From UBA4615 sp044342535 (GTDB lineage Bacteria; Pseudomonadota; Gammaproteobacteria; Burkholderiales; Burkholderiaceae_E): 7,147 bases of DNA. Positions 1 through 6,457 of the stretch are shown piece after piece. The translations under genes were made by a program, and so were the position numbers. Location: the NCBI GenBank assembly GCA_044342535.1, contig JBIIPQ010000222.1, positions 1 to 7,147 on the forward strand, written 5' to 3'. Numbering within the stretch: position 1 is the stretch's first letter; every line of letters starts with the position of its first letter. The notes beneath the pieces are model-generated. The model was given only the letters and a program-made list of their open reading frames with translations, was not told the DNA's origin and searched no databases.

Positions 1-1
1 C

Positions 2-1279
2 CCAGCCGGCCTGTCGGGCGCCTCCCCGGTCGGCCCAGCCGCCCGTCGGGCGGCGCTCGCCGTGCTTGCGCTGTGCACGACCATCAACGTCGTCTCACGC
101 GGCGTCGGCGAGAGCTTCGCGGTGTTCCTGCTGCCGGTCGCCGAGGCCTTCTCGGCGGACCGCGGCGCGCTGACCGGCATCTACGGGCTGTACATGCTCG
201 CCGTCGGCCTGATGTCGCCGATCGCCGGCACCGCATTCGACCGGCTCGGCCCGCGCCTGACCTATGGCATCGGTCTGGCTGTGTTCGGTGCCGCCTACCT
301 GCTCGCGGGCTCGGTGACCGCGCTGTGGCAGGTCTACCTCCTGGTCGGGCTGGGCGGTGCGGTCGGCGCATCGCTGATCGGCATGCTGCCGGCCTCCGGG
401 CTGGCCAGCCGCTGGTTCCAGGCTGGCCTGCCGGTGGCCATGGGCGTGCTGTCAGCGTCGCTGGGCGTCGGCATCCTGCTGTTCGCGCCGCTCGTGCATG
501 CGCTGATGGACGCCTATGGCTGGCGCGCCGCCTACCGCGCGCTCGGCGGCCTGCTGCTCGCGATGCTCGTGCTGAGCACCGTCCTGCCCTGGCGCCGCAT
601 CGCCGCCGGTTCGCCCGCGGTGGTCGCCGCGCGCCGCGACGCGGCCATGGGCACGCGGGCCTGGAGCCTGCGGCGCGCGCTGCGCACGCCGGTGTTCTGG
701 GCGCTGTTCGGCGTGATGTTCTTCACCTCGATGAGCACCTATGCCGTGGCGCCTCAGCTGGTCGCGTATTTCGTCGACGCGGGGCTGCCGCCGCTGCGGG
801 CCGCGTCCCTCTACGGGACCGTCGGGCTGATGTCGATCCTCGGCATGGTCGCCGCCGGCGCACTCGCGCAGCGCTTCGGCGAGCGGCGCGTCGCGATGGG
901 ATCGTACGGCTCGACGATCGCCGGGGTGGGTGCGCTCGCCCTGGTGCCGCACGGCAGTCCGATGCTCTTCGCGGGCGCCTTCGTGCTGCTGTTCGGGACG
1001 ATGCAGGGCTCGCGCGGGCCGCTGGTCGCAGTGCTGTCGGCGCGCCACTTCGCAGGCGGCGCGCAGACCGGCATCTTCGGCGGCATCCTCTTCGGCATGG
1101 GCACGGGCGGCGCGCTCGGCGCCTGGGGCAGCGGCGCCCTCTTCGACCTCACCGGCGGCTACGGCGCGAGCTTCGTGCTGTCCGCGGCGGGCGCGGCCTG
1201 CGGGCTGGCGCTGTTCCTGCGCGTGCCGGGTCTCGGCGGCCCGCGGGCCCGGCTCGGCGGGAACGGGAACGGGGGCTGA
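2..1279 (+). CDS. MFS transporter, 5' end truncated by window
   Basis: This is a secondary carrier of the major facilitator superfamily in the inner membrane, with unknown substrate. The protein is almost entirely hydrophobic helices broken by short charged loops, consistent with about 12 membrane segments. The loop after the second segment carries the MFS motif A signature (G-T-A-F-D-R-L-G-P-R, about residues 56-65 counted from the GTG at 62). A weaker copy, A-Q-R-F-G-E-R-R, sits in the second half, as expected for the duplicated six-helix architecture. A hydrophilic loop (A-A-R-R-D-A-A-M-G-T-R) lies near the middle, between the two halves. The GTG at 62 is the first start codon in the window, but the frame stays open to the left edge and a basic stretch (A-A-R-R-A-A-L-A) precedes the first helix. 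The true start therefore probably lies upstream of the window. The gene ends 24 bases from the convergent acyltransferase. Family assignment is firm; the substrate is not predictable. Confidence 0.9.
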   Translation, partial: PAGLSGASPVGPAARRAALAVLALCTTINVVSRGVGESFAVFLLPVAEAFSADRGALTGIYGLYMLAVGLMSPIAGTAFDRLGPRLTYGIGLAVFGAAYLLAGSVTALWQVYLLVGLGGAVGASLIGMLPASGLASRWFQAGLPVAMGVLSASLGVGILLFAPLVHALMDAYGWRAAYRALGGLLLAMLVLSTVLPWRRIAAGSPAVVAARRDAAMGTRAWSLRRALRTPVFWALFGVMFFTSMSTYAVAPQLVAYFVDAGLPPLRAASLYGTVGLMSILGMVAAGALAQRFGERRVAMGSYGSTIAGVGALALVPHGSPMLFAGAFVLLFGTMQGSRGPLVAVLSARHFAGGAQTGIFGGILFGMGTGGALGAWGSGALFDLTGGYGASFVLSAAGAACGLALFLRVPGLGGPRARLGGNGNGG

Positions 1280-1303
1280 AGGGCCGCCGGGTCGTCCGCT
1301 GCC

Positions 1304-1894
1304 TCAGCCCGCCTCGAAGTGCTGCGGCCGCCGGCCCTTGACGCCGGCATAGAAGCGCTTGATCTCGGCCATGTCCGCGTCGACGTTTCCGGTGGGCACG
1401 AACACCGGCCCCAGCCCGGAGACCTTGCGCGCGTAGTCCATGTAGGCGAGGACGATCGGCACGCCCGCCTCCAGCGCGATGTAGTAGAAGCCGGTCTTCC
1501 AGTGCGTCGTGCGCCCGCGTGTGCCCTCGGGCGGCACCACCAGCTGCACCGGCCCGTCGGCTGCCTTCAGCGCCATCGCCGAAGCCGACACCAGGTTGGT
1601 GCTGCGGCTGCGGTCGACCGCGATGCCGCCCAGCCAGCGCATCACCGGCCCGAAGGGGAAGGCGAACAGACTGTGCTTGCCCATCCAGTAGATGTTCAGG
1701 TTCAGCACGAAGGCCACCATCAGCGTGTACGGCAGGTCCCAGTTGCTGGTGTGCGGCGCGGCGATCAGCACGCACTTGCGGGCCTCGACGGGCAGGCTGC
1801 CCTCCACCTTCCAGCCGTTCAGGCGAAGGAAGCCCCGCGAGCCGGCACGCAGCACGGTGTTGACGATCGGAGTGTCGAACAGGGTTCGGTGCAT
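1304..1894 (-). CDS. PlsC-like lysophospholipid acyltransferase family protein
   Basis: This 196-residue protein belongs to the glycerolipid acyltransferase (PlsC/AGPAT) superfamily, which transfers an acyl chain to a lysophospholipid or related acceptor at the membrane. The family blocks are visible in order: the catalytic H-X4-D as H-T-S-N-W-D (H48 to D53), block II as G-G-I-A-V-D-R-S (89-96), block III as P-E-G-T-R-G (122-127), and block IV as V-P-I-V (145-148). All catalytic positions are present, so it is likely active. It is shorter than classic PlsC (about 240 residues) and lacks an obvious N-terminal membrane anchor, so it is better called a family member than plsC itself. The ATG at 1892-1894 has only a weak purine-rich stretch (GAGAGG) about 11 bases upstream. 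The gene lies 104 bases downstream of the helicase on the same strand and could be read through from it. Its acceptor is unknown. Confidence 0.88.
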   Translation of the reverse strand: MHRTLFDTPIVNTVLRAGSRGFLRLNGWKVEGSLPVEARKCVLIAAPHTSNWDLPYTLMVAFVLNLNIYWMGKHSLFAFPFGPVMRWLGGIAVDRSRSTNLVSASAMALKAADGPVQLVVPPEGTRGRTTHWKTGFYYIALEAGVPIVLAYMDYARKVSGLGPVFVPTGNVDADMAEIKRFYAGVKGRRPQHFEAG

Positions 1895-1998
1895 GCGCGG
1901 GGCCTGCCTCTCAGGGGCGTGCAGGGTAGCGCGCTCCGACCGTTCGCGCGCGGCCTGCGTCGTTTCTCGCCAGCCGGAACCCGATCGTCATCGGCGCG

Positions 1999-4101
1999 TC
2001 ATGCACCGCGCCCCCGGTTCGGCCGCTGCGCGAGCGGACGCGCGCCCTTGAGCTGCCGCGCGATCCCGTCCGACAGCGTTGCCCGCAGTGCGTGCACCGC
2101 CTCCAGATGGCCGTAGACGCCCGGGAAGCGCAGATCGAGCCACAGCCAGGTGGTGCTGGCACGCAGCGCACGCTCCATCGCGTCGAGCCGGCTGCGGCCG
2201 TCGATGCCGTCGAGGAACCAGGGCGTGCCGGCGCGCCCGCCGGCCGCGTGCCGAGCGCTCCAGTCGAGAAACTCCTGGAGCTGCGACTCGGTGCGCACGT
2301 CGACCGGCGCCTGCGCGTAGACGAAGCGGTCCTGCAGACTCAGCGCCGCCGCACTGCGGTCGAGCGCATCGGCCAGCGCCAGCATGCCCTCGAGCTCGGC
2401 GACCGCGAAGTGTGCGTCGTCGAGCCTGAGCTGCTCGACGAAGACCGCGAGCACGTCCCGCAGCGAGGTCTTGTTCAGCCGTGACGCGATCGTCTTGACG
2501 TGCCAGGCGTTCGGTGCGACCGGCGCCTTGAAGTCCACCGGGGCCTTCGCGGGCGTGTGCAGCAGTTCGCGCAATTCGCGCAGCGCTCCGGGCTCGGCCT
2601 CCTCGAGGATGCCGGCGAAGCCTTCCTCGTGCATGCCGAAGCGGCCCGCGCGACCGGCGATCTGATGGACCTCCGATTCGCCCAGGCCGCGCATGCCCTC
2701 GCCATCGAACTTCACCAGGGTGCTGAAGATCACCCGCCTGATCGGCAGGTTCAGCCCCATGCCGATCGCATCGGTGGCGACCAGCACGGTCGACTCGCCC
2801 CCGGCGAAGCGCTCGGCCTCGCGGCGCCGGACCTCGGGCGGCAGTGCCCCGTAGATCACCGATACCGGATGGCCGTCGGCGGCGATGCGGTCCCGCAGCC
2901 GCAGCACGTCGCGGCGACTGAAGGCGACGACCGCGTCGCCCGGTCCGAGGGAGCCCACCGGCACCGCTCGCGGCAGCAGCTGCACGTGCTGCTTGCGCTC
3001 GAAGCGCCGCACGGTGCAGGCCTCGCCGCACAGTCCGAGCAGCTCCTCGATCGCCGGCACCGCGTAGTCGGAGCAGATGATGATCAGCTCGCGGGCCGGC
3101 GCGGCGACGATCGCCTGCGTCCAGGCCCAGCCGCGCGAGCCGTCGAAGATCATCTGCGCCTCGTCGATCACCGCCACGTCGAGCGGGCGCCCGGTGCCGA
3201 CCATCTCGATGGTGCTCGAGACCACCCGCGCATCCGGCGCCGGCACGTTCTCCTCGCCGGTCAGCAGCGAGCACGGCACGCCGCGGGCGACCAGCCGGTC
3301 GCGCCCTTCCAGCGCCAGCAGCCGCAGCGGCGCGAGGTAGGCACCCTTCTGGGCCGTCGCGAGCCGCTCGAAGGCCGCATGGGTCTTGCCGCTGTTCGGC
3401 GGACCGACGAACAGAGCGATCGAGCGCGACAGCGAGCGCGCGACCGGGAAGCTGTCCGGATAGCCCTGGAACGCCAGCTCGCTGGCCAGGCCGCGCAGCG
3501 TGCCGAGCTCGTCGACGCCCTTCTCCCAGCGGTCCTGCGCACGAGTCAGCACACGCTCGAGGTCGGCCGCCGGCTGCGGACGCGCGCATTCGGCCTGCAG
3601 CCGCGCGCGCAGCGCATCGAGGTGGGCGGGATCGCAGGCGTGGCTGCGACGCACGAGCGTCGTGAGGTGCGCCAGCAGCATCGCGGCCTGCGGATGGCCC
3701 GGCGGCGAGCCGAGGGCACGCAGCAGCGCCTGCGTGTCGCCGTCGCGGTGAAACGCCCAGATCGGGGCGGCGTCCGGGATCGGCTGGTGGTAGAGCACCG
3801 GGATCGGCCACGGCTCGGCGTCCGGAACCGGCACCTGCAGCGTATGGCGGATGAGCCGCGCGAAGGCGCCTTCGAGGCGCGCCACGCCCACTGCCTCCAG
3901 GGCCGCGGTGCGCTCGAGCATCTTCGTGCGCGCCTGGGTGCCGACGCCGACCGCCTCGACATGGGCGAGTGCCACGCCGATCAGCGCCGGATCGATCCAG
4001 CGTCCCGGGCGCGAGCCGCGCGGCGGCACCAGCAGGACGTGGCCGGCGCCGTCGAGCCGGGCGATCGCCGCGGCGTCCGCGGCGCGCTGCACCTGCGGCA
4101 C
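1999..4101 (-). CDS. SUV3-like DExH-box RNA helicase
   Basis: This is an ATP-dependent helicase of superfamily 2, resembling mitochondrial SUV3, an RNA helicase that in eukaryotes works with RNA-degrading enzymes. The 700-residue protein has an N-terminal region of about 220 residues without a recognised domain, followed by the helicase core. The core shows Walker A G-P-P-N-S-G-K-T (233-240), motif Ia around A-P-L-R (257-260), T-G-E-E (281-284), motif II D-E-A-Q (313-316), motif V T-D-A-I-G-M-G-L-N-L-P (443-453) and motif VI Q-I-A-G-R-A-G-R-F-G (480-489). T-W-L-W-L-D-L-R-F-P (651-660) resembles the C-terminal SUV3 region. All core catalytic residues are present. The start is uncertain: GTG at 4101 is the first conventional start, with a modest AGGCAGG upstream, but the frame is open for 62 more codons, up to TAG at 4288-4290. 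Role in this bacterium is inferred as RNA remodelling or decay. Confidence 0.88.
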   Translation of the reverse strand: MPQVQRAADAAAIARLDGAGHVLLVPPRGSRPGRWIDPALIGVALAHVEAVGVGTQARTKMLERTAALEAVGVARLEGAFARLIRHTLQVPVPDAEPWPIPVLYHQPIPDAAPIWAFHRDGDTQALLRALGSPPGHPQAAMLLAHLTTLVRRSHACDPAHLDALRARLQAECARPQPAADLERVLTRAQDRWEKGVDELGTLRGLASELAFQGYPDSFPVARSLSRSIALFVGPPNSGKTHAAFERLATAQKGAYLAPLRLLALEGRDRLVARGVPCSLLTGEENVPAPDARVVSSTIEMVGTGRPLDVAVIDEAQMIFDGSRGWAWTQAIVAAPARELIIICSDYAVPAIEELLGLCGEACTVRRFERKQHVQLLPRAVPVGSLGPGDAVVAFSRRDVLRLRDRIAADGHPVSVIYGALPPEVRRREAERFAGGESTVLVATDAIGMGLNLPIRRVIFSTLVKFDGEGMRGLGESEVHQIAGRAGRFGMHEEGFAGILEEAEPGALRELRELLHTPAKAPVDFKAPVAPNAWHVKTIASRLNKTSLRDVLAVFVEQLRLDDAHFAVAELEGMLALADALDRSAAALSLQDRFVYAQAPVDVRTESQLQEFLDWSARHAAGGRAGTPWFLDGIDGRSRLDAMERALRASTTWLWLDLRFPGVYGHLEAVHALRATLSDGIARQLKGARPLAQRPNRGRGA

Positions 4102-4317
4102 CGACTCGGCAGCCTGCCTCAGGCGCTCGAAGCGCGCGGCATCGAGGTCCGCCGGCAGGCGGGCCGCATGGCGCGGCTCGGGCGGAACGGGGGCCCGGCT
4201 GCGGCCTGAGGCCGGGCGGGAGGGATCGGGGGCGGGGTTCGCGCGGATGATTCGGTCTTCGTTCGGGGACGGGTGAAGCTGCGCACTCTAACCGGTCGGC
4301 GCACGATCTGCCCGACC
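4102..4317 (-). other. Gap between LysR and helicase, open in the helicase frame
   Basis: This 216-base stretch separates the stop of the LysR gene from the GTG start of the helicase on the same strand. In the helicase frame it has no stop from 4101 back to TAG at 4288-4290, yet no ATG, GTG or TTG. The part nearest the helicase reads like protein (L-P-A-D-L-D-A-A-R-F-E-R-L-R), while the distal part is proline-rich and looks less coding. A GC-rich inverted repeat (GCCCGGC at 4193-4199 and GCCGGGC at 4211-4217) lies inside. It may be a weak terminator for LysR or part of the helicase leader; no T-run follows it. No clear promoter was seen. Confidence 0.4.
4193..4217. repeat. GC-rich 7-bp inverted repeat
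   Basis: GCCCGGC and GCCGGGC are perfect inverted arms around an 11-base spacer. The spacer region also contains a competing smaller hairpin, CGGCC-TGA-GGCCG. It lies between the LysR stop and the helicase start. There is no downstream T-tract, so a terminator role is only a possibility, and short GC dyads arise often by chance in DNA this GC-rich. Confidence 0.3.
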
Positions 4318-5202
4318 TCAAGGCGTCTCGACGAAATCCAGTCGATGCTCGACGAGCACATCGATGAAGCACCGGATCTTCGGCGCCAGCTGCTTCTTGC
4401 TGACGTAGGCCGCATAGGTCGAGAAGCCCGCCGCCACGTGCCCCTGCAGCAGCAGCTGCAGCTCGGCTCGGGCCACCATCGGCTTGCACAGGATGCCCGG
4501 CAGGCGCGCCACGCCGATGCCCGCGGCCGCCGCAGCGGCCACGGCGGCGAGGTCGTTGACGTTGAGCACGCGCTTGGGCTTGACCTTGGCGCCCGAGGGC
4601 AGGTCCCAGATCTCGCCTTCGCGAAACGTGATGGCCGGCGCCTGCGCGTCGTTGTGTCGGGCGTGGGCCGCACGCAGCGCCGGACTGGCGACGAAGTACG
4701 ACGCCACGCCGCCCAGGCGGCGCACGCTCAGGCTGCCGTCGTCGAGGTCGCTGACCCGAAGCGCGAGGTCCACGCCCTCCTCCACCAGGTTCACCAGGCG
4801 ATCGGTGAGGCGCAGGTCGAGCTGCACCTTCGGGTAGCGCTGGGTATAGGTGCGGACCGCATTCATCATCCGGGCGCGGCCGTAGAGCACCGGGGCGCTG
4901 ACCCGAAGGAGGCCGATCGGATCGTCCTGCTCGGTGTGCATCGCCGCATTGGCGTCCTCGATGCGCTCGGCAATCACCGCGCACTCGATGTAGTAGCGCT
5001 GGCCGGCATCGGTGGTGTGCAGACGGCGCGTGGTCCGCTGCAGCAGACGCACGCCGAGCGCGGCTTCCAGGCGGCCGATGCGCTCGCTCACAGCCTGCTT
5101 GCTGATGCCCTGGCGCTTGGCCGCCGCCGTGAAGCTGGCCTCGCGAACCACGTCCACGAACAGCAGCATGTCGGCGGGGGAGATGCTGGGTACGGCCCTC
5201 AT
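4318..5202 (-). CDS. LysR-family transcriptional regulator
   Basis: This is a 294-residue LysR-type DNA-binding regulator, the normal length for the family. The N-terminal winged helix-turn-helix is clear: F-V-D-V-V-R-E-A-S-F-T-A-A-A-K-R (15-30), then S-K-Q-A-V-S-E-R-I-G-R-L-E (34-46) as recognition helix, L-G-V-R-L-L-Q-R-T-T-R (49-59) and T-D-A-G (64-67). The effector-binding domain starts near L-R-V-S-A-P (about 99-104) and includes the usual E-E-G-V-D-L-A-L-R-V segment. The ligand is unknown. It is transcribed away from the SnoaL-like gene, the typical LysR arrangement in which the regulator controls its divergent neighbour and itself. The ATG at 5200-5202 has no recognisable Shine-Dalgarno sequence. 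An internal ATG (residue 12) would shorten it slightly but has none either; the longer start keeps a few residues ahead of the first helix. Confidence 0.93.
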   Translation of the reverse strand: MRAVPSISPADMLLFVDVVREASFTAAAKRQGISKQAVSERIGRLEAALGVRLLQRTTRRLHTTDAGQRYYIECAVIAERIEDANAAMHTEQDDPIGLLRVSAPVLYGRARMMNAVRTYTQRYPKVQLDLRLTDRLVNLVEEGVDLALRVSDLDDGSLSVRRLGGVASYFVASPALRAAHARHNDAQAPAITFREGEIWDLPSGAKVKPKRVLNVNDLAAVAAAAAAGIGVARLPGILCKPMVARAELQLLLQGHVAAGFSTYAAYVSKKQLAPKIRCFIDVLVEHRLDFVETP

Positions 5203-5318
5203 GGCCGCTTATTGTCCGGCATTGGATGACGGTCAATCAACCAGTGGCCGGATTGTTCTGCCTCACGGACAAACGTAGCCTCTCGTCCGTCGTCAACCGG
5301 ATTCGAACGAGGTCCCTC
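5203..5318. promoter_or_regulatory. Divergent LysR/SnoaL control region with candidate operator dyads
   Basis: This 116-base region lies between two divergent starts and is less GC-rich than its surroundings. It contains several short symmetric elements: TTGTCCG (5212-5218) opposed to CGGACAA (5266-5272); ACGGAC (5265-5270) opposed to GTCCGT (5285-5290); and CAATC (5234-5238) opposed to GATTG (5251-5255). CCGGATT occurs twice in direct orientation (5248-5254, 5297-5303). For the LysR gene a possible minus-strand promoter is TTGATT (5235-5240) with GACAAT (5211-5216), spacing 18; this would start transcripts almost at the ATG. The plus-strand promoter is unclear; TTGTTC (5253-5258) with TAGCCT (5276-5281) is a weak candidate. 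LysR regulators usually bind imperfect dyads in such regions; the exact site here is inference. Confidence 0.5.
5308..5312 (+). promoter_or_regulatory. Ribosome-binding site fixing the SnoaL-like start
   Basis: CGAGG lies six bases before the ATG at 5319. The frame is also open from an upstream ATG at 5226, which would add 31 residues, but that start has no comparable site and would lie in the divergent promoter region. The added residues also do not resemble the family's N-terminus. The start at 5319 is therefore preferred. Confidence 0.65.
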
Positions 5319-5840
5319 ATGAGCATCGCTCCCCTGACCCCTGCCGACTACGCCGAGATCCAGAACCTGGTGGCGCTGTACTGCGTGACAACGGACAACG
5401 CCGATGCCGACGCCTTCATGCGCCTGTGGGTCGAGCCTGCCGAGTTCGGCGGCTACGACAGCGGCGCCTTCGGCAAGATGGACACCTGGCAGGCGATGTA
5501 CGAGTTCGAGAAGCACCACGTCGGCCCAGGCGGCATGGCAAACGGCAAGCGCCACCAGAGCACGAACATCGTGATCGAGGCCATCAGCGCCACCGAGGCC
5601 CATGTGACCAACGACATGTTGGTGTTCGAGGTCGCGGACGCGCCGTTTCTCATGGCCACCGGCCGCTACAACCGGAGCGTGGTGGTCAAGACCGCCCAGG
5701 GCTGGAAGTTCAAGCGCCGTACGCTGGACATCGACTCGGGCTTCTTCAGGCTGATGGCCAGGAACCAGGCCGCGCCGCAGGCGTTGGGGGCGGCGGTACC
5801 CGCAGTAGCCCCTGGGGGCCTGCCCAGCATTGCAGGCTGA
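5319..5840 (+). CDS. SnoaL-like / NTF2-fold protein
   Basis: This 173-residue protein has the pattern of the SnoaL-like branch of the NTF2 fold, a cone-shaped alpha+beta barrel used by small isomerases, dehydratases and ligand-binding proteins. Features seen are an N-terminal helix (Y-A-E-I-Q-N-L-V-A-L-Y-C), a D-N-A-D-A-D-A-F segment followed by an F-G-G-Y-D strand, R-H-Q-S-T-N-I-V-I (the usual R/K-H-x-x-x-N strand), A-T-G-R-Y-N-R-S-V-V and G-W-K-F-K-R-R-T-L (the usual W-x-F-x-x-R end strands). About 25 Ala/Pro/Gly-rich residues form a tail after the domain. It faces the LysR gene and is probably its target. The reaction is not predictable because the fold serves many chemistries. The start is chosen from the CGAGG site; a longer version from 5226 is less likely. 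Confidence 0.82.
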   Translation: MSIAPLTPADYAEIQNLVALYCVTTDNADADAFMRLWVEPAEFGGYDSGAFGKMDTWQAMYEFEKHHVGPGGMANGKRHQSTNIVIEAISATEAHVTNDMLVFEVADAPFLMATGRYNRSVVVKTAQGWKFKRRTLDIDSGFFRLMARNQAAPQALGAAVPAVAPGGLPSIAG

Positions 5841-5896
5841 TCGAGGTCAAGGGGGCCGGCGCCGGACGGTGCACACTACCCTCCGAGGGCACCCTC

Positions 5897-6022
5897 ATGG
5901 CGGGTCGGCGCGCCAGTCCGCGCCGTCGCCGTGCCCGCTCGACATTCACCCGACCCGAAGGCTCCCCATGTACGGATTCACCACCACCCTCACCGGCCAG
6001 TCGTTCGACGAGGCCATCGTGA
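5897..6022 (+). CDS. Possible small Arg-rich ORF overlapping the DUF302 start
   Basis: An ATG at 5897 is preceded by GAGGG (5885-5889) at a seven-base spacing, a better ribosome-binding site than most in this window. The ORF encodes 41 residues. The first half is very basic (R-R-A-S-P-R-R-R-R-A-R) and the second half is rich in Ser, Pro and Thr. Its last 55 bases overlap the start of the DUF302 gene in another frame. It has no recognised family, and its codons past 5968 are dictated by the DUF302 frame. It could be a leader peptide affecting DUF302 translation, or simply chance; I think chance is more likely. Confidence 0.15.
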   Translation: MAGRRASPRRRRARSTFTRPEGSPCTDSPPPSPASRSTRPS

Positions 6023-6378
6023 ACACCACGGCCGCGCTGAAGGCCGAAGGCTTCGGCATCCTCAGCGACATCGACGTCCAGCATGCGATGAAGGAGAAGC
6101 TGGGCAAGGACATGCCGCCCTATCGCATCCTCGGGGCCTGCAACCCGCCGCTGGCGCACCAGGCCGTCACGGCTGTGCCGGACATCGGGTTGCTGTTGCC
6201 CTGCAACGTGATCGTCCGCGAAGAAGCGCCGGGCCGGGTGGTGGTCGGCTTTCTCGATCCGCAGATCATGGTCGCCCTGGTCGGCAGGCCGGAAGTCCGC
6301 GCCGTGGCGGATGCCGCCGAGCAGCGCCTTCGCCGCGCCTGCGAAGCCCTCGGCGGCAGCGCGACGCGAGCGACCTGA
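5968..6378 (+). CDS. DUF302 family protein
   Basis: This 136-residue soluble protein matches the DUF302 family, whose biochemical role is not established. Family features seen are the opening strand and helix (Y-G-F-T-T-T-L then F-D-E-A-I-V-N-T-T-A-A-L-K-A-E-G-F-G-I-L), the segment S-D-I-D-V near 33-37, Y-R-I-L-G-A-C-N-P (52-60), and the hydrophobic L-L-L-P-C-N-V (75-81), followed by an F-L-D-P strand. Two cysteines (C58, C79) sit in the conserved segments. There is no signal peptide. The ATG at 5968 has GAAGG (5956-5960) seven bases upstream; the frame could extend to a TTG at 5830 inside the preceding gene, but that extension is not family-like. It follows the SnoaL-like gene by 127 bases, enough for its own promoter, though none is obvious. 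Co-transcription is possible. Confidence 0.85.
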   Translation: MYGFTTTLTGQSFDEAIVNTTAALKAEGFGILSDIDVQHAMKEKLGKDMPPYRILGACNPPLAHQAVTAVPDIGLLLPCNVIVREEAPGRVVVGFLDPQIMVALVGRPEVRAVADAAEQRLRRACEALGGSATRAT

Positions 6379-6457
6379 GCGCTCTGTTCGCCCTCGCACA
6401 GACGGTCTCTTGAAGCGGACTTAGCGTAGCCCCCCTCCGCACGCAACCGGAGCAGGC

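Noticed and set aside
73..1341. A 422-codon plus-strand frame overlapping the MFS gene
   Set aside because: It is Arg-rich and lacks the membrane segments seen in the overlapping MFS frame, so it is a shadow.
1981..1994. Small hairpin CCGAT-CGTC-ATCGG just past the helicase stop
   Set aside because: A five-base-pair stem without a T-run is too weak to call a terminator in this base composition.
2500..4209. A 569-codon plus-strand open frame antisense to the helicase
   Set aside because: The composition is rich in Arg, Ala, His and Gln without hydrophobic periodicity or motifs. It mirrors the codon bias of the helicase on the other strand.
1988..5236. A 1082-codon open frame on the minus strand spanning both the helicase and LysR genes
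   Set aside because: It is out of frame with both genes. The translation is dominated by Arg, Ala, Gly and Pro with no recognisable domain, as expected of a shadow frame in very GC-rich DNA. The genes it overlaps have clear family motifs.
5226..5318. Upstream extension of the SnoaL-like protein by 31 residues
   Set aside because: There is no ribosome-binding site at 5226, the extension is not family-like, and it would fill the divergent promoter region. The ATG at 5319 has a well-placed CGAGG.
5856..5865. Palindrome CCGGCGCCGG after the SnoaL-like stop
   Set aside because: Perfect but short and all G/C; such palindromes are expected by chance here, and there is no partner element or T-run.
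5830..5967. TTG-started extension of DUF302 into the preceding gene
   Set aside because: The added residues are Arg/Gly/His-rich and do not resemble the family. The ATG at 5968 has a GAAGG site and starts right at the first family strand.
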